Source: Paenibacillus pini JCM 16418 (lineage in GTDB: Bacteria > Bacillota > Bacilli > Paenibacillales > Paenibacillaceae). Taken from it: a DNA stretch of 64,000 nt. This document shows positions 47,731-56,956 of this stretch, piece by piece. The stretch lies in assembly GCF_000576305.1 (NCBI RefSeq), contig NZ_BAVZ01000005.1, forward strand, positions 186,001 through 250,000, read 5' to 3'. Within the stretch, counting starts at the first letter, position 1; every line of letters begins with the position of its first letter. The notes beneath the pieces are model-generated. The model did no database searches, was not told the DNA's origin, and worked only from the letters and a program-made list of their open reading frames with translations. Made by a program: the position numbers and the translations under genes.

Positions 47731-47780
47731 AAAAACCACTTTCCATTCAGAAATTAATCTGAATGGAAAGTGGTTTTTTG
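47731..47780. terminator. Bidirectional terminator between tRNAs and GH18 gene
   Basis: A perfect stem of 17 or more bases (AACCACTTTCCATTCAG with CTGAATGGAAAGTGGTT) has A and T runs on both sides. It ends the tRNA cluster and the convergent GH18 gene. Confidence 0.92.
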
Positions 47781-47784
47781 TATA

Positions 47785-48924
47785 TTATTTATTCAAGTTA
47801 TCTGATAAGTAATCGACAATCCCATGATCGGAATCTTGGGAGTACTCCCAAACCATGGCACCGGCTAGTTTCTTATCTTTGATGTATTTAATTTTTGCCT
47901 GCAGCGCTTCTTGATCTTCATAGGTTATAAAGGTGCTACCATCATACAAATAGGCAGTCTTAGCGGTGTCGTCATAGTATCGCTTAAATCCATCTTTATT
48001 TAGGTACTTTTCTTTTATGGTCTTGTAGCTCAAATCAACTTTATTGATATCAATTGGCTTACCCGTGGAAAAAGCACCATGATCATCAGGACTGCTTTTT
48101 ACGTTCTCCCATCCATAGGAGTAGGCTGGTATGCCTAAGAGAAGCTTGCTGGGATCAATATCATGATCGATAAATAAATTAATAATTCGATCTACGCTCG
48201 TTTTGCTTTTTTCCTGCTTATCTTTAAATAAATTAGAATTATACCCTGTCGTATCTGACCAAGCACCCGTTAGGTCATAACTCATAACATTAATGAAATC
48301 AACATACTTTTCGACTTTGGTAACCTCGACATTTTCGAAGTACCAATCTTCATTTCCAGCGGCAAAGCTTAAATAGTAATTTTTATTTTTACGAGGGAGA
48401 ATATCTAGCTTCTCTTTAAGTTCTTTCATTAAATTCGTGAAGTTCTTCGTATCTTCAGTTCTTGCTTTTGTCGTATTCCATGAATCAAATGCTGGATATT
48501 CCCAGTCTATATCGATTCCATCTAAATCTAATTCTTTGACTAGAGCGATCATACTCTCTGTAAAAAAGTATCGATTGCCGTCCATTGATGCATCTGAGAA
48601 ACCATCTGCTTTATAGCCGCCAATGCCAAGGATGAAACTTGTTTTTTTATTATTCTCTTTTAGCTTTTTAATATTTTGTTTAATGGCTTCGTTCTTAGCA
48701 GGATCTAGATCAAAATATACATTCGTTTTATTGATTTTGGCAAAGGCGAGGATAGCGATATCAATATTTTTATCTTTTAAAGAAATGTCTTTTAAATCTT
48801 TCCAAATTGGAATGTATACAGATGTGATTTTATGATCAGTAAAATTGATGTTATAGAAATAGAATCCCATACCTAAAGTCAAGGCAGCTAAGAAGGCTTT
48901 TGTATATAGGCTTATCTTCAACAT
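47785..48924 (-). CDS. Glycoside hydrolase family 18 protein (chitinase-like)
   Basis: This 379-residue protein has an N-terminal membrane anchor or uncleaved signal (LYTKAFLAALTLGMGFYFYN) and a GH18 barrel. The catalytic motif DGIDIDWEYP (DxxDxDxE) is intact near residue 140, and ILGIGGYKADG and the final AGAMVWEYSQD are also family hallmarks. It probably cuts beta-1,4-GlcNAc-type polymers at the cell surface. It overlaps, or nearly touches, the acyltransferase gene (2 bases apart) and follows the GT2 synthase, so it may trim the polymer they make. An upstream TTG start (48942) is possible. Confidence 0.87.
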   Translation of the reverse strand: MLKISLYTKAFLAALTLGMGFYFYNINFTDHKITSVYIPIWKDLKDISLKDKNIDIAILAFAKINKTNVYFDLDPAKNEAIKQNIKKLKENNKKTSFILGIGGYKADGFSDASMDGNRYFFTESMIALVKELDLDGIDIDWEYPAFDSWNTTKARTEDTKNFTNLMKELKEKLDILPRKNKNYYLSFAAGNEDWYFENVEVTKVEKYVDFINVMSYDLTGAWSDTTGYNSNLFKDKQEKSKTSVDRIINLFIDHDIDPSKLLLGIPAYSYGWENVKSSPDDHGAFSTGKPIDINKVDLSYKTIKEKYLNKDGFKRYYDDTAKTAYLYDGSTFITYEDQEALQAKIKYIKDKKLAGAMVWEYSQDSDHGIVDYLSDNLNK

Positions 48925-48925
48925 G

Positions 48926-50026
48926 TTAGCTTTTTCCTCCAAATAATACTTGTGTAATATATTTATTGAGATTTAAAATTTTAACGGTGATATAACTTAT
49001 TCCGAAAATAATACCAACATTAAAAATAAGGTTAAAAGCCGTTTGAAGTAGGTTTGCGTCTATTTCTAGTCTTCTGGATACTAAGATTTCAACTAACAAG
49101 TGAATTAAATAAATACTAAAGCTTGCTTTGGAAATGGAGCTAATTATTTTTTTGACTTTGTAATTAATCTGCTCGCTGAGAGCTGTTTCTTTTTCTTTAA
49201 AAAAGATAAACGCTCCAATAGCCATGAAGAATGTAGTGATTGAATAATTACCGTAGAACATCTCATCAAGCGTACCATTATATAAAGATGCAAAATAAGT
49301 AGCCACGGGTGTAACGAATAGAGAGATCATGCCCAGGTTGTAGAAGAGGTTCTTCGCTTTCATGGATATTGAATAGTTATATAGATAGTAACCGAGTATA
49401 AAATAACCTAGATAGCCCATAAACAAAGGGATATTCGCTATGGGAACACTAATATATTCAGAAGTTATTCGAAATACGATATCTGAAATTAACTTATAAA
49501 CGACGCTGATCATAAACCATAAGATTAGGTAATATCTTAAATCCTTTTCGCTACAGGCCTTAACTAACTTACTAATGAGTGGAACCGTTATGTAGATTGC
49601 AATAATTGCGTAGAGAAACCATAAATGAATGTAATTCCGATCAGACACTAAACCATATGCAAAATGAAGGAGAAAATCAAAAATGCCCATGTTACTTTTC
49701 AGAATGAAGTATTGTTTGTAGATGGCATAAATGAAGGACCAACTTACTAATGAAATGATTAAAGGAAGTACTTTTTTTACATAAAAATGCCGATAGGAGG
49801 TGACTTCAACTCTAAGAATCATCGACCCGCTTATCATGAAGAACACGGGTACGGCAAATCTGGATATGGAATTAAAGAAATTACTAATCCACCAGGAAGT
49901 GGTGTTAAAATCATTAGTTCGGGTAAGTAAGTCAGCAGTATAATGCAGGATAATGACGGCTATGATAGACAGTATTCTTAGAATATCAATAAATATTACG
50001 CGTTTATCCTTCAGTATGTGAGTCAT
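48926..50026 (-). CDS. Acyltransferase 3 family protein (IcaC/WecH-like)
   Basis: This 366-residue membrane protein has about ten helices and the acyltransferase 3 signature near its start (FIDILRILSIIAVIILHYTAD). It resembles IcaC or WecH, which are proposed to acylate, or in IcaC's case to succinylate or export, polysaccharide. It is the middle gene of a three-gene module with a GT2 synthase and a GH18 protein. The GH18 gene follows almost immediately. Confidence 0.82.
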   Translation of the reverse strand: MTHILKDKRVIFIDILRILSIIAVIILHYTADLLTRTNDFNTTSWWISNFFNSISRFAVPVFFMISGSMILRVEVTSYRHFYVKKVLPLIISLVSWSFIYAIYKQYFILKSNMGIFDFLLHFAYGLVSDRNYIHLWFLYAIIAIYITVPLISKLVKACSEKDLRYYLILWFMISVVYKLISDIVFRITSEYISVPIANIPLFMGYLGYFILGYYLYNYSISMKAKNLFYNLGMISLFVTPVATYFASLYNGTLDEMFYGNYSITTFFMAIGAFIFFKEKETALSEQINYKVKKIISSISKASFSIYLIHLLVEILVSRRLEIDANLLQTAFNLIFNVGIIFGISYITVKILNLNKYITQVLFGGKS

Positions 50027-50073
50027 ATATAAAACCTCCTGAAATTTCAGTGTTCACATCGTTATTGTAGGAA

Positions 50074-51399
50074 TTAGCTTATGCTTGAGACGCCTTTTCT
50101 CTCAACGAATCCCCAGCCCTCGTCATTATCAAAATATTTGAATGTGCCAACAATATTTAGATACAGTAGTAGATTTCGATAGGTTAATAATTCGATTTGG
50201 CTAAATATGAACATATGAATATAGTCTTTCCAAGAATAATTGCTACCGAATTTCTTACATAAGTGCAGCGATACTAATATTTGTAAAGCATTAATGAACA
50301 CGACAGATATCATCAGAATAAGTGCACTCATTAGATTTGTACCTAGGAAAATCGTCTGTATAAGGTAAAAGAGAGTTGTGAATGCTGTTAGTGTACCAAG
50401 TACAAAACCATCGATGGCAAAGAAGATGCTTACACCAAAGCTAAACTTCTTCGATAATTTGGACCAATAGATTAAGATGCAATCAACAAAAGCTTTTTGC
50501 CAACGAATTCTTTGTTTATAGAAGTTCGTTAAGTTCTCCGGGCATTCCGTGTAGCATACAGCCTCCGGCGCATAGACGAGCTTTTTCTTCAATTTATTGG
50601 CTTTCATATACTCATGAATTTTCAAAGTAATATCAATATCTTCACCAACGGTACTTCTAAATCCGTTCACTTCGATTAATATATTTTTATAAAAAGCACC
50701 GAATGCACCAGAAATAACGACAATGGAGTTAAAAGCAGATTGGGTTAGCTTTCTAACATAGAAGCCATGGATGTAGCTGATTACCTGACTTTTGATAATG
50801 CCTTTGCCAATGAATTTTTCTTGGATGATACCGTTTTTCTTCTCGGCGCCTTGCACAATCTTTACGGTGCCACCTAGAGCGATTACCTCTTCATCATGAA
50901 AATATTGGTTCACGTAGGAAAGTGAGTTAATTTCCAACATGCTATCCGCATCTAAAGTAATGACAATATCAGAATTCGCACAGTCGATTCCGGCGTTGAG
51001 AGAATCTGCCTTTCCACCATTAAATTTATCGATTACATAAATGTTTGGATGTGTTCGAGAATGGTAAATCCCCTTAATAGCGGCATAGGTCAGCTTATGA
51101 TCTGCTTCGCGATCGCTTATCTCTAAGTCCAGCAGCTCATTTAACGTCTCGAAAGTTTGATCCTTTGAACCATCATTAATGATGATGACTTCATAGTTAC
51201 TGTAATGTATGCCTTCTGCTGCATCGATACAATTCTTAATCGTGAGCTCCTCATTGTAAGCAGGAACTAGAACCGAAATAGATTTTTCAGGTAGATCTCG
51301 ATTTAAAACCTTAACTTTGCTGAAAAATAGGGGGATAAAGGTGTAAAGAAGTTGAAATCCAAGAAAGACAACCGTTGAGATATAAAAAAAGTACTGCAT
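50074..51399 (-). CDS. Glycosyltransferase family 2, IcaA/PgaC-like synthase
   Basis: This 441-residue membrane glycosyltransferase has an N-terminal helix, the GT2 core (SVLVPAYNEE, substrate aspartates ITLDADSMLE), the processive motif QRIRW near residue 300, and several C-terminal helices. It resembles the poly-N-acetylglucosamine synthases IcaA and PgaC. The next genes on the strand encode an acyltransferase and a GH18 enzyme, together resembling a compact exopolysaccharide locus. AAAGGAGTGAG precedes the start. The product polymer is inferred only from family. Confidence 0.86.
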   Translation of the reverse strand: MQYFFYISTVVFLGFQLLYTFIPLFFSKVKVLNRDLPEKSISVLVPAYNEELTIKNCIDAAEGIHYSNYEVIIINDGSKDQTFETLNELLDLEISDREADHKLTYAAIKGIYHSRTHPNIYVIDKFNGGKADSLNAGIDCANSDIVITLDADSMLEINSLSYVNQYFHDEEVIALGGTVKIVQGAEKKNGIIQEKFIGKGIIKSQVISYIHGFYVRKLTQSAFNSIVVISGAFGAFYKNILIEVNGFRSTVGEDIDITLKIHEYMKANKLKKKLVYAPEAVCYTECPENLTNFYKQRIRWQKAFVDCILIYWSKLSKKFSFGVSIFFAIDGFVLGTLTAFTTLFYLIQTIFLGTNLMSALILMISVVFINALQILVSLHLCKKFGSNYSWKDYIHMFIFSQIELLTYRNLLLYLNIVGTFKYFDNDEGWGFVERKGVSSIS

Positions 51400-51440
51400 A
51401 GGCTCACTCCTTTGATTCTATTTGATCTATTTAGTTTAAT

Positions 51441-51540
51441 CACGAATTAGACTGCTCTCCAGTCAGTTTAATCCGAGCACTAAGGCCGACAGGCATATTT
51501 GCCGACTGATCCTCACCACGTGCTAAGGGTCTATTCATCC
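51441..51540 (-). ncRNA. Possible structured leader RNA of the exopolysaccharide operon
   Basis: Roughly 100 bases between 40 and 140 nt upstream of the GT2 start are unusually GC-rich for this gap and hold several short hairpins: GACTG/CAGTC (51450-51464) and GGCA/TGCC (51492-51503). There are also repeats GCACTAAGG/GTGCTAAGG and twice GCCGAC. No known riboswitch class was matched. This could be a regulatory RNA or coincidence. Confidence 0.3.
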
Positions 51541-51770
51541 TTTCCTATGACAAAATACAAGACAGTAAGTGGATGGGAATTAATTACATTCGGTGTAATT
51601 TATAATAAATAATAGTGAATTAATTCATAAATAGCAATGCATCGAAAACGTTATAGGTAATATTTTCTGAAAATAAAAAGTTATATTTTCTTATTAATAC
51701 ATAAATCCGCTTACATTTTACATGGGATTTTCATATTTAATCGGATGAAAAAAAGTAGCTGTTTTCACTA

Positions 51771-51817
51771 TAAAAAACCGAAGTCTCTATTAATAAGAGA
51801 ATTCGGTCTTTTTTGTT
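51771..51817. terminator. Terminator after DUF2804 gene
   Basis: AAAACCGAA..TCTC pairs with GAGA..TTCGGTCTTTT across a TATTAATA loop region, with A and T runs on both sides. On the minus strand it ends the DUF2804 gene. Confidence 0.75.
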
Positions 51818-51844
51818 AAATTATAGTTAATTTCTTATGACGGG

Positions 51845-52864
51845 CTACCAGTTATTTACTGCATGTTCCATAAAAGCTAGCAGATCATGTACCTCTAGGA
51901 TTGTTCCATCATCTAGAACAGCGGTTCCGCTAAACTTCCCAAAGACTTGGTGACAGCAATTATCCACGAATAGCTTTTTCGTCGATGTGAAGTGATCATA
52001 GATAGGTGTGAATTCCATCTCAAATCGTCCATCATCACTAGTGAATTTCTTCTTCGCCATATAGCCACCTGCTAAAAGATCCACATGAACTTGATTTAGT
52101 TTATGTGCTGTACCGTCGTAGAACAGCATATTTTCGGTAGCCGTTTCGGTATTTCCAAATCCAAATCCGATATTAAAGCCAAAGCGCTTACCATTTATAA
52201 TGCCGCTTCCATTACCCCAGAACCACTCATGGCTAAATGGCCATACTCCTCTACCCCAATCCAATAGTCCAAATGCTGTATCTGGTTCGAATGGATATTT
52301 CTTGTCTCCAACACTAACCATACCTTCCGCAGGCATGCAGTTAATTTTATGATTATAGTAAAAATAACGTGGGTTATCATCAAATGGCGTGGCAATAACC
52401 ATGGAAGCTAAATCCGGCTGCATGAGATGCACATCAATGTCCATAGGTGGACCTTGTTTATCTCGCGTTTGACAAATTAAACGTCGTCCCCCTTCAAAAA
52501 CTAAAAATTCGATATCAATCAGATTACTTTTATATATTAAATCTCCAGTCTCAGCTGATGCAGGCATACCGAGGCGATTAAAAGGAAGGGGTAGTAATTT
52601 GGTAACGTTATACGTACGGTTTGTATTCCAATCAATCAAGGAGACAGATATGCTACCAGCATAGGAAACATGTCCAATCGTAAGCTGCAAACAGTAATCA
52701 TTATTGGATACTTGATAGAAATCCCATTCTTTAATTCGCCAGGGCGGCGTTTTGATCTGCTTACGGTTGTAAACAAGTAAACCTTGCGTGGCATAGCCTT
52801 TTTGTACAAGAGATCCGCGCTTATCGAGTAAAGGTGAAGAGGATTTGATCTGATGATTCAACAT
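51845..52864 (-). CDS. DUF2804 domain protein
   Basis: This 339-residue soluble, beta-rich protein of the DUF2804 family has no established function. Aromatic-rich segments such as LLDWGRGVWPFSHEWFWGNGSG near residue 205 and FGFNIGFGFGN are characteristic. There is no signal peptide. It is monocistronic with its own terminator. Confidence 0.85.
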   Translation of the reverse strand: MLNHQIKSSSPLLDKRGSLVQKGYATQGLLVYNRKQIKTPPWRIKEWDFYQVSNNDYCLQLTIGHVSYAGSISVSLIDWNTNRTYNVTKLLPLPFNRLGMPASAETGDLIYKSNLIDIEFLVFEGGRRLICQTRDKQGPPMDIDVHLMQPDLASMVIATPFDDNPRYFYYNHKINCMPAEGMVSVGDKKYPFEPDTAFGLLDWGRGVWPFSHEWFWGNGSGIINGKRFGFNIGFGFGNTETATENMLFYDGTAHKLNQVHVDLLAGGYMAKKKFTSDDGRFEMEFTPIYDHFTSTKKLFVDNCCHQVFGKFSGTAVLDDGTILEVHDLLAFMEHAVNNW

Positions 52865-52982
52865 TTAATTCCTCCTTATATTAAACGCTTGTAAATTTAT
52901 GTAATATACTTGACACTATTATATGGTAACAGGATCTATAGAATCACTATAAATTTTATGATCTATATGGGTTGTCTGTATT

Positions 52983-53038
52983 AAAAAAACCTTTGAGTGC
53001 TTGGTCCGAACAAGTTCGGTGCAATGCACTGCAAAGGT
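52983..53038 (-). terminator. Terminator after MFS gene
   Basis: AACCTTTG..GTGC..GCAC..CAAAGGTT forms an interrupted hairpin, and on the minus strand it ends in seven T. Confidence 0.65.
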
Positions 53039-53061
53039 TCTATGATTTGTTGATCAGAAGA

Positions 53062-54263
53062 TTATCCGTTAATCGTAACACCATGCTTCTTCGATTTCGA
53101 TATCTTTGCCAAATACACAAAATAGCAGGCAATGAAAGCAACCATAAATAATGATGAATACCGATACATGGTGCTATAACTAGACGCGGCAGCAATTTGT
53201 CCAAGTGCCAGCGCTCCAACAGCAATTCCCAGATCTAAAGAGTTAAAGTACATGCTGTTAGCCATACCTTGCTGTTGTGGAGGTACAAGTTGAATCATCC
53301 AGGACTGAAGGGTAGGCTGAGCGGTTCCGAATCCTATACCATAGAATAGGGCGCTAGCGCCAGAGAACCGGTTGAGCTGGAGATCGAGAGCAGCCAGATC
53401 CCTACGATTAAAAATAGTGCGGCCGGGATGAGAAGTGCGACATGACCCTTGCGATCATATATTTTTCCAGATATCGGCCGAATAATAACTACGGCCACAG
53501 CGTTAAAGAGAAAGAAGAGCGAAATATTCGCTAAATGAACTTCTTTTCCAAATAGATTTAGAAAGCCAAGTAGTCCACCGTAAGTCACAGACATGAGCAG
53601 GTTAAGTAGGCTTGGCATTAGAAGCGACCGCGGGAATTTTCGCTTGGAAGGCACTGCGGTAAAGTCTGACGGAACCACTGCACGAGGTGAGGGTACTCTG
53701 CGGCTTAAAGGATAAACAAGTGGAAAAATAACAACAATAACGATCATTGTGGCATAAACCAGCGAAGAAAATCCGCTGTAGTCTAGTAGAGTAGAGCCGA
53801 TTACAGGTCCAAGGGATAAAGCGATACTTGTTGAGAGGCCGAAATATCCCATTCCCTCACCCAAACGTCGAGTTGGGATAATCCCTGATGCCATCGTAGG
53901 TAGCGTTGTGCTACCCATTCCAAATCCGATCCCGAAAAGGATTCGCATAAGCAGCAGCAGCGCAATTGTTCCGCTCCATAGATATCCCGCCGTGGAAAGG
54001 AGCATAATCGCGAGACCTAGAAATAGAATGGTATTGCGTTTACCTTTCTCTAGAGCTTTGGCTGAGAAAAGCCGTGTGGCGATTGCAGATAAGGCGAAAA
54101 CGGTTGTAAATAAACTTACGATTAGTGTATTCGCGTGGAAATGCTCTTTCACATAGACCGGAAGCGGGGAAACGACCATTTGCAAATTAAGAAATAATAA
54201 TAAATTACATATCGTTAGCATAATGAACTCTCGGGTCCAAAGTTTCTCAGGGTTGCGGTTCAT
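53062..54263 (-). pseudogene. MFS transporter, frameshifted
   Basis: A major facilitator efflux transporter of about 400 residues is read in two parts. The first runs from 54263 with MFS motif A-like RLFSAKALEKGKR and ten or so helices, stopping at 53334. The second continues in another frame to 53062 (ALFYGIGFGTAQPTLQSW then MIQLVPPQQQGMAN). One missing G near 53359 (CTGGGCGC expected, CTGGCGC found) joins them. A MarR regulator precedes it with a four-base overlap, typical of drug or metabolite efflux under MarR control. Confidence 0.87.
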
Positions 54264-54721
54264 ACATCAAGCCTCGGTTCATTCATCATTTTGTCTATAT
54301 TGTCGCTAAATTTTTTCATGATTAAGCTCATTTCCTGTATCTGTTCTTCCGTTATTCCATCTAAAAGCTCATTATTCAGCTGTTGTTCAAGTGGAATCGT
54401 ATCATTCATAAGTGTCTTGGCAGCTGGCGTTGCATAAATTAAAAAGGCACGTCGATCTTTCGCATCGGGTGTACGAATAATAAGCTGCTTCTTATCCAGA
54501 ACATCTAGTATTCGCGTAACCGAAGGTTGGTCTTTACCCGAACGCACCGACAGTTCTCTTTGATTGATACCTTCATTGGCATAAACCTGATATAAAACAC
54601 TCCATTGTTCAGTCTTAATGTCAAAAGGCTTAAGACGTACGGCGAATGCGGCCGACATTCTCCGCGATAAAGTACCGTATTTGTATCCGACACTTTCTTC
54701 GGAATTTGTAAATCTTGACAT
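54260..54721 (-). CDS. MarR-family transcriptional regulator
   Basis: This 153-residue regulator has a winged helix near residues 45-100 (INQRELSVRSGKDQPSVTRILDVLDKKQLIIRTP in pieces) and dimerisation helices at both ends. It overlaps the MFS gene by four bases and probably represses the pair until an inducer is bound. It is the first gene of the operon. Confidence 0.9.
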   Translation of the reverse strand: MSRFTNSEESVGYKYGTLSRRMSAAFAVRLKPFDIKTEQWSVLYQVYANEGINQRELSVRSGKDQPSVTRILDVLDKKQLIIRTPDAKDRRAFLIYATPAAKTLMNDTIPLEQQLNNELLDGITEEQIQEMSLIMKKFSDNIDKMMNEPRLDV

Positions 54722-54884
54722 AAGAAAGTACTCCTTTCAGTGTATCCCTTAAATAGTTGTTATAACAATTATATAAATATCAATAAATCTAGTCAATGAA
54801 TCAGGTTAGAAAAATTAATATAGTAACTATTCTAAAATAAAGTGAAAAAGTATTAGAATTGTTTAGAGAGTGATAAGAATTAGT

Positions 54885-55496
54885 TTACAGTGGGCTGTCC
54901 AATGCGGACGAATATTTAGGATATATACGACGTATGCATTCTGGACAAATATCATGAGTAAACTCGGCATGCGTATGTTTCTCGATAAAGCTTTCGACAC
55001 TGTTCCAGATCTCTTCTTCATCACGGATTCGTTTGCATACGGCACAAATAGGTAGAAGTCCGCGAAGCGTGCGGATTTCCGAAAGGGCTTCAATAAGTTC
55101 GGACTCGATTAGTTTGCTTCGTGTAATATTGGAGAAACTGATGACAATTCCTTGTACTTCACCTGCTGATTTCAGTAAAGGAGAGGCATCAACTAGATAC
55201 CAGCGGATTTGGTTAGCAAATAAGGTGTGCATTTGCATCTGATAGTGTGACCTCTGATTATGCATAATGGAATGCAAACCATCAATATGTTGCTGTTCAG
55301 CTAAAGTTTCGAATATTTGTAGGTAGTTAACACCTACCCAGTTAAAATTTAACGGAGCACCTACTTCAATAGACGCATTGTTCCAAGCGTGATTCACAAA
55401 CGTAATTTCTCCATTTAAATTAATCACAGCAATACTTTGCTGTAGCGTTTGTATAATTTCTAGATCAAGATCAAGAGAACAATTCGTATTTAGCAT
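54885..55496 (-). CDS. PAS-domain protein with cysteine-rich C-terminus
   Basis: This 203-residue soluble protein has a PAS domain (residues 13-125: QQSIAVINLNGEITFVNHAW, in pieces; GIVISFSNITRSKLIESEL). The C-terminal region contains LLPICAVCKRIRDEEE and ICPECIRRIYP. The four cysteines, arranged CxxC and CxxC, could bind zinc or a redox cofactor. This C-terminal module occurs attached to sensory domains in many bacteria, but no output domain is present here. It is a single gene opposite an XRE regulator. Confidence 0.75.
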   Translation of the reverse strand: MLNTNCSLDLDLEIIQTLQQSIAVINLNGEITFVNHAWNNASIEVGAPLNFNWVGVNYLQIFETLAEQQHIDGLHSIMHNQRSHYQMQMHTLFANQIRWYLVDASPLLKSAGEVQGIVISFSNITRSKLIESELIEALSEIRTLRGLLPICAVCKRIRDEEEIWNSVESFIEKHTHAEFTHDICPECIRRIYPKYSSALDSPL

Positions 55497-55647
55497 ATGT
55501 AATATGTCTCCCTGCTATTGAAATAAAGGAATGAATGTATCATACACACAAGATCAGGAACCTGTATAGTTGCAATGATCTATGTGATATAATTTAGAAC
55601 GACATAAAGCGTAGTATACACTTATTTACGTCATTTTACAAGCATTA

Positions 55648-55667
55648 AATTACTTAAATGCGTAATT
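55648..55667. promoter_or_regulatory. Inverted repeat upstream of XRE gene
   Basis: AATTAC (55648-55653) and GTAATT (55662-55667) form an inverted repeat with an eight-base spacer, 30 bases before the XRE start and between divergent genes. It is a candidate operator for that regulator. Confidence 0.35.
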
Positions 55668-55697
55668 ATTTTGGACAACATTGGAAGGCGGTCATAT

Positions 55698-56060
55698 ATG
55701 CAATCCATTTACGAACGTATTGAAATACTAATTAAACAAAAAGGAATGACTAAAAAGTTATTCTGTGAGAATCTTTGTATTAGTACAGGCAATTTTGGTG
55801 ATTGGAAGAGGGGGAAATCAACCCCTAGCACAAATAAGCTTATTGAAATTGCAGCTTATTTCAATGTGACTTTAGACTGGCTTATCTTGGGTAGGGAGTC
55901 AGATGAGATTGTGCTAAGAGAGGATCGAGGTACATATGGACTTGAGAATTCTAGCAGTGTACCCAGATTACTTAATGGATTAACGGAACAAGAGAAGCAT
56001 TTTATAAAAGAATATATTGAATTTACATCGTATCGTAAAAAAAGCGATCCAGATGAATGA
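55698..56060 (+). CDS. XRE-family transcriptional regulator
   Basis: This 120-residue regulator has a Cro/CI-type helix-turn-helix at residues 5-60 (KGMTKKLFCENLCISTGNFGDWKRGKSTPS in pieces; then TLDWLILG). A short variable C-terminus follows. ATG 55698 follows GGAAGGCGG. It lies just before tRNA-Leu copy 2, a position common for small regulators of mobile islands, but nothing else mobile is visible. Confidence 0.85.
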   Translation: MQSIYERIEILIKQKGMTKKLFCENLCISTGNFGDWKRGKSTPSTNKLIEIAAYFNVTLDWLILGRESDEIVLREDRGTYGLENSSSVPRLLNGLTEQEKHFIKEYIEFTSYRKKSDPDE

Positions 56061-56184
56061 AGGGCTATAAAATCAGCATCTATAGGGTTGATCATAGATG
56101 ATACAGGCCCTTTCCCCAGCTGGGGAGGGCGGTTTACTTTTCAATAACAACCATATATAATATGAATGTTCGCTACAATTACTT

Positions 56185-56268
56185 GCGGTAGTGGTGGAAT
56201 GGCAGACACGCTATCTTGAGGGGGTAGTGGGTGTATACCCGTGGGAGGTTCGAGTCCTCTCTACCGCA
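56185..56268 (+). tRNA. tRNA-Leu (GAG), copy 2
   Basis: Identical to copy 1 at 47643 except for one extra G between the variable arm and the T stem (CCCGTGGGAGG). Acceptor, anticodon GAG and T loop are intact, so it should fold. CCA is not encoded. It stands alone, away from the tRNA cluster. Confidence 0.92.
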
Positions 56269-56283
56269 TAATGAATAACTTAA

Positions 56284-56321
56284 AGAAGGCTTTCTTGCTT
56301 TTTCAGCAAGGAAGCCTTTTT
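56284..56321. terminator. Terminator after tRNA-Leu copy 2
   Basis: AAGGCTT.TCTTGC pairs with GCAAGGA.AGCCTT around a T-rich loop, followed by TTTTT. It may also serve the convergent glutathione peroxidase gene. Confidence 0.8.
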
Positions 56322-56343
56322 GTGCTGCTAATTGATGCTAATT

Positions 56344-56829
56344 TTACTGCGAATTCAGCAGATTTTTAATATCCTCTTCAATTTTGTCAGGGGTCGTTTG
56401 TGGCGCATATCGCTTAATAATTCTTCCTTGTTTATCAACAAGAAATTTAGTGAAATTCCATTTAATTGCTTTCGAGCCCATAAGTCCTGGCGCTTCTTCT
56501 GTTAAATATTTAAAAAGTGGATGTGCCTCGTTACCATTCACATTTACCTTCTCAAACATCGGAAAGCTTACCCCATAATTCAGTTGGCAAAACTCAGCAA
56601 TGTCTTCATTAGAACCAGGTTCTTGATGGGCAAACTGATTGCTCGGAAAGCCAAGTACCTCGAATTGTTTGTCATGAAATTTGTCATACAGTTCTTGTAA
56701 CCCTTTGTATTGTGGAGTAAGCCCACATTTGCTCGCGGTGTTCACAATAAGTAGTACGTTATCCTCATATTTTTGCAAGGAAACTTCCTGACCATGGAGC
56801 GTATTCACGTTGAAATCATAGATGGACAT
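56344..56829 (-). CDS. Glutathione peroxidase family protein
   Basis: This 161-residue thioredoxin-fold peroxidase has the peroxidatic cysteine in VNTASKCGLTPQY near residue 36, the resolving-region FPSNQFAHQEPGSN, and WNFTKFLVD near residue 125. Gram-positive members of this family (BsaA type) usually use thioredoxin rather than glutathione to reduce hydroperoxides. It is cytoplasmic, with no signal peptide, and is a single gene. Confidence 0.92.
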   Translation of the reverse strand: MSIYDFNVNTLHGQEVSLQKYEDNVLLIVNTASKCGLTPQYKGLQELYDKFHDKQFEVLGFPSNQFAHQEPGSNEDIAEFCQLNYGVSFPMFEKVNVNGNEAHPLFKYLTEEAPGLMGSKAIKWNFTKFLVDKQGRIIKRYAPQTTPDKIEEDIKNLLNSQ

Positions 56830-56956
56830 CTCGGGTCCTCCTCAAAGCGCTATTTTTCCAAAAATAGGTTGGCTTATATTGCTTACAATTTAATTGTAAA
56901 CTAATAAACAACCATGTCAAACAGCAGGAGAGAATAAATAGCCATTGACGTATATC

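Noticed and set aside
51441-51540. c-di-GMP riboswitch upstream of the IcaA-like gene
   Set aside because: The conserved GGGCAAACC and GACGCAAAGCC blocks of the c-di-GMP-I class are absent; only a vague GGCAAA occurs.
47643-56268. Integrative element with integrase between the tRNA-Leu copies
   Set aside because: No integrase, excisionase, relaxase or phage gene is present, so a mobile element is not annotated; only the repeat is reported.
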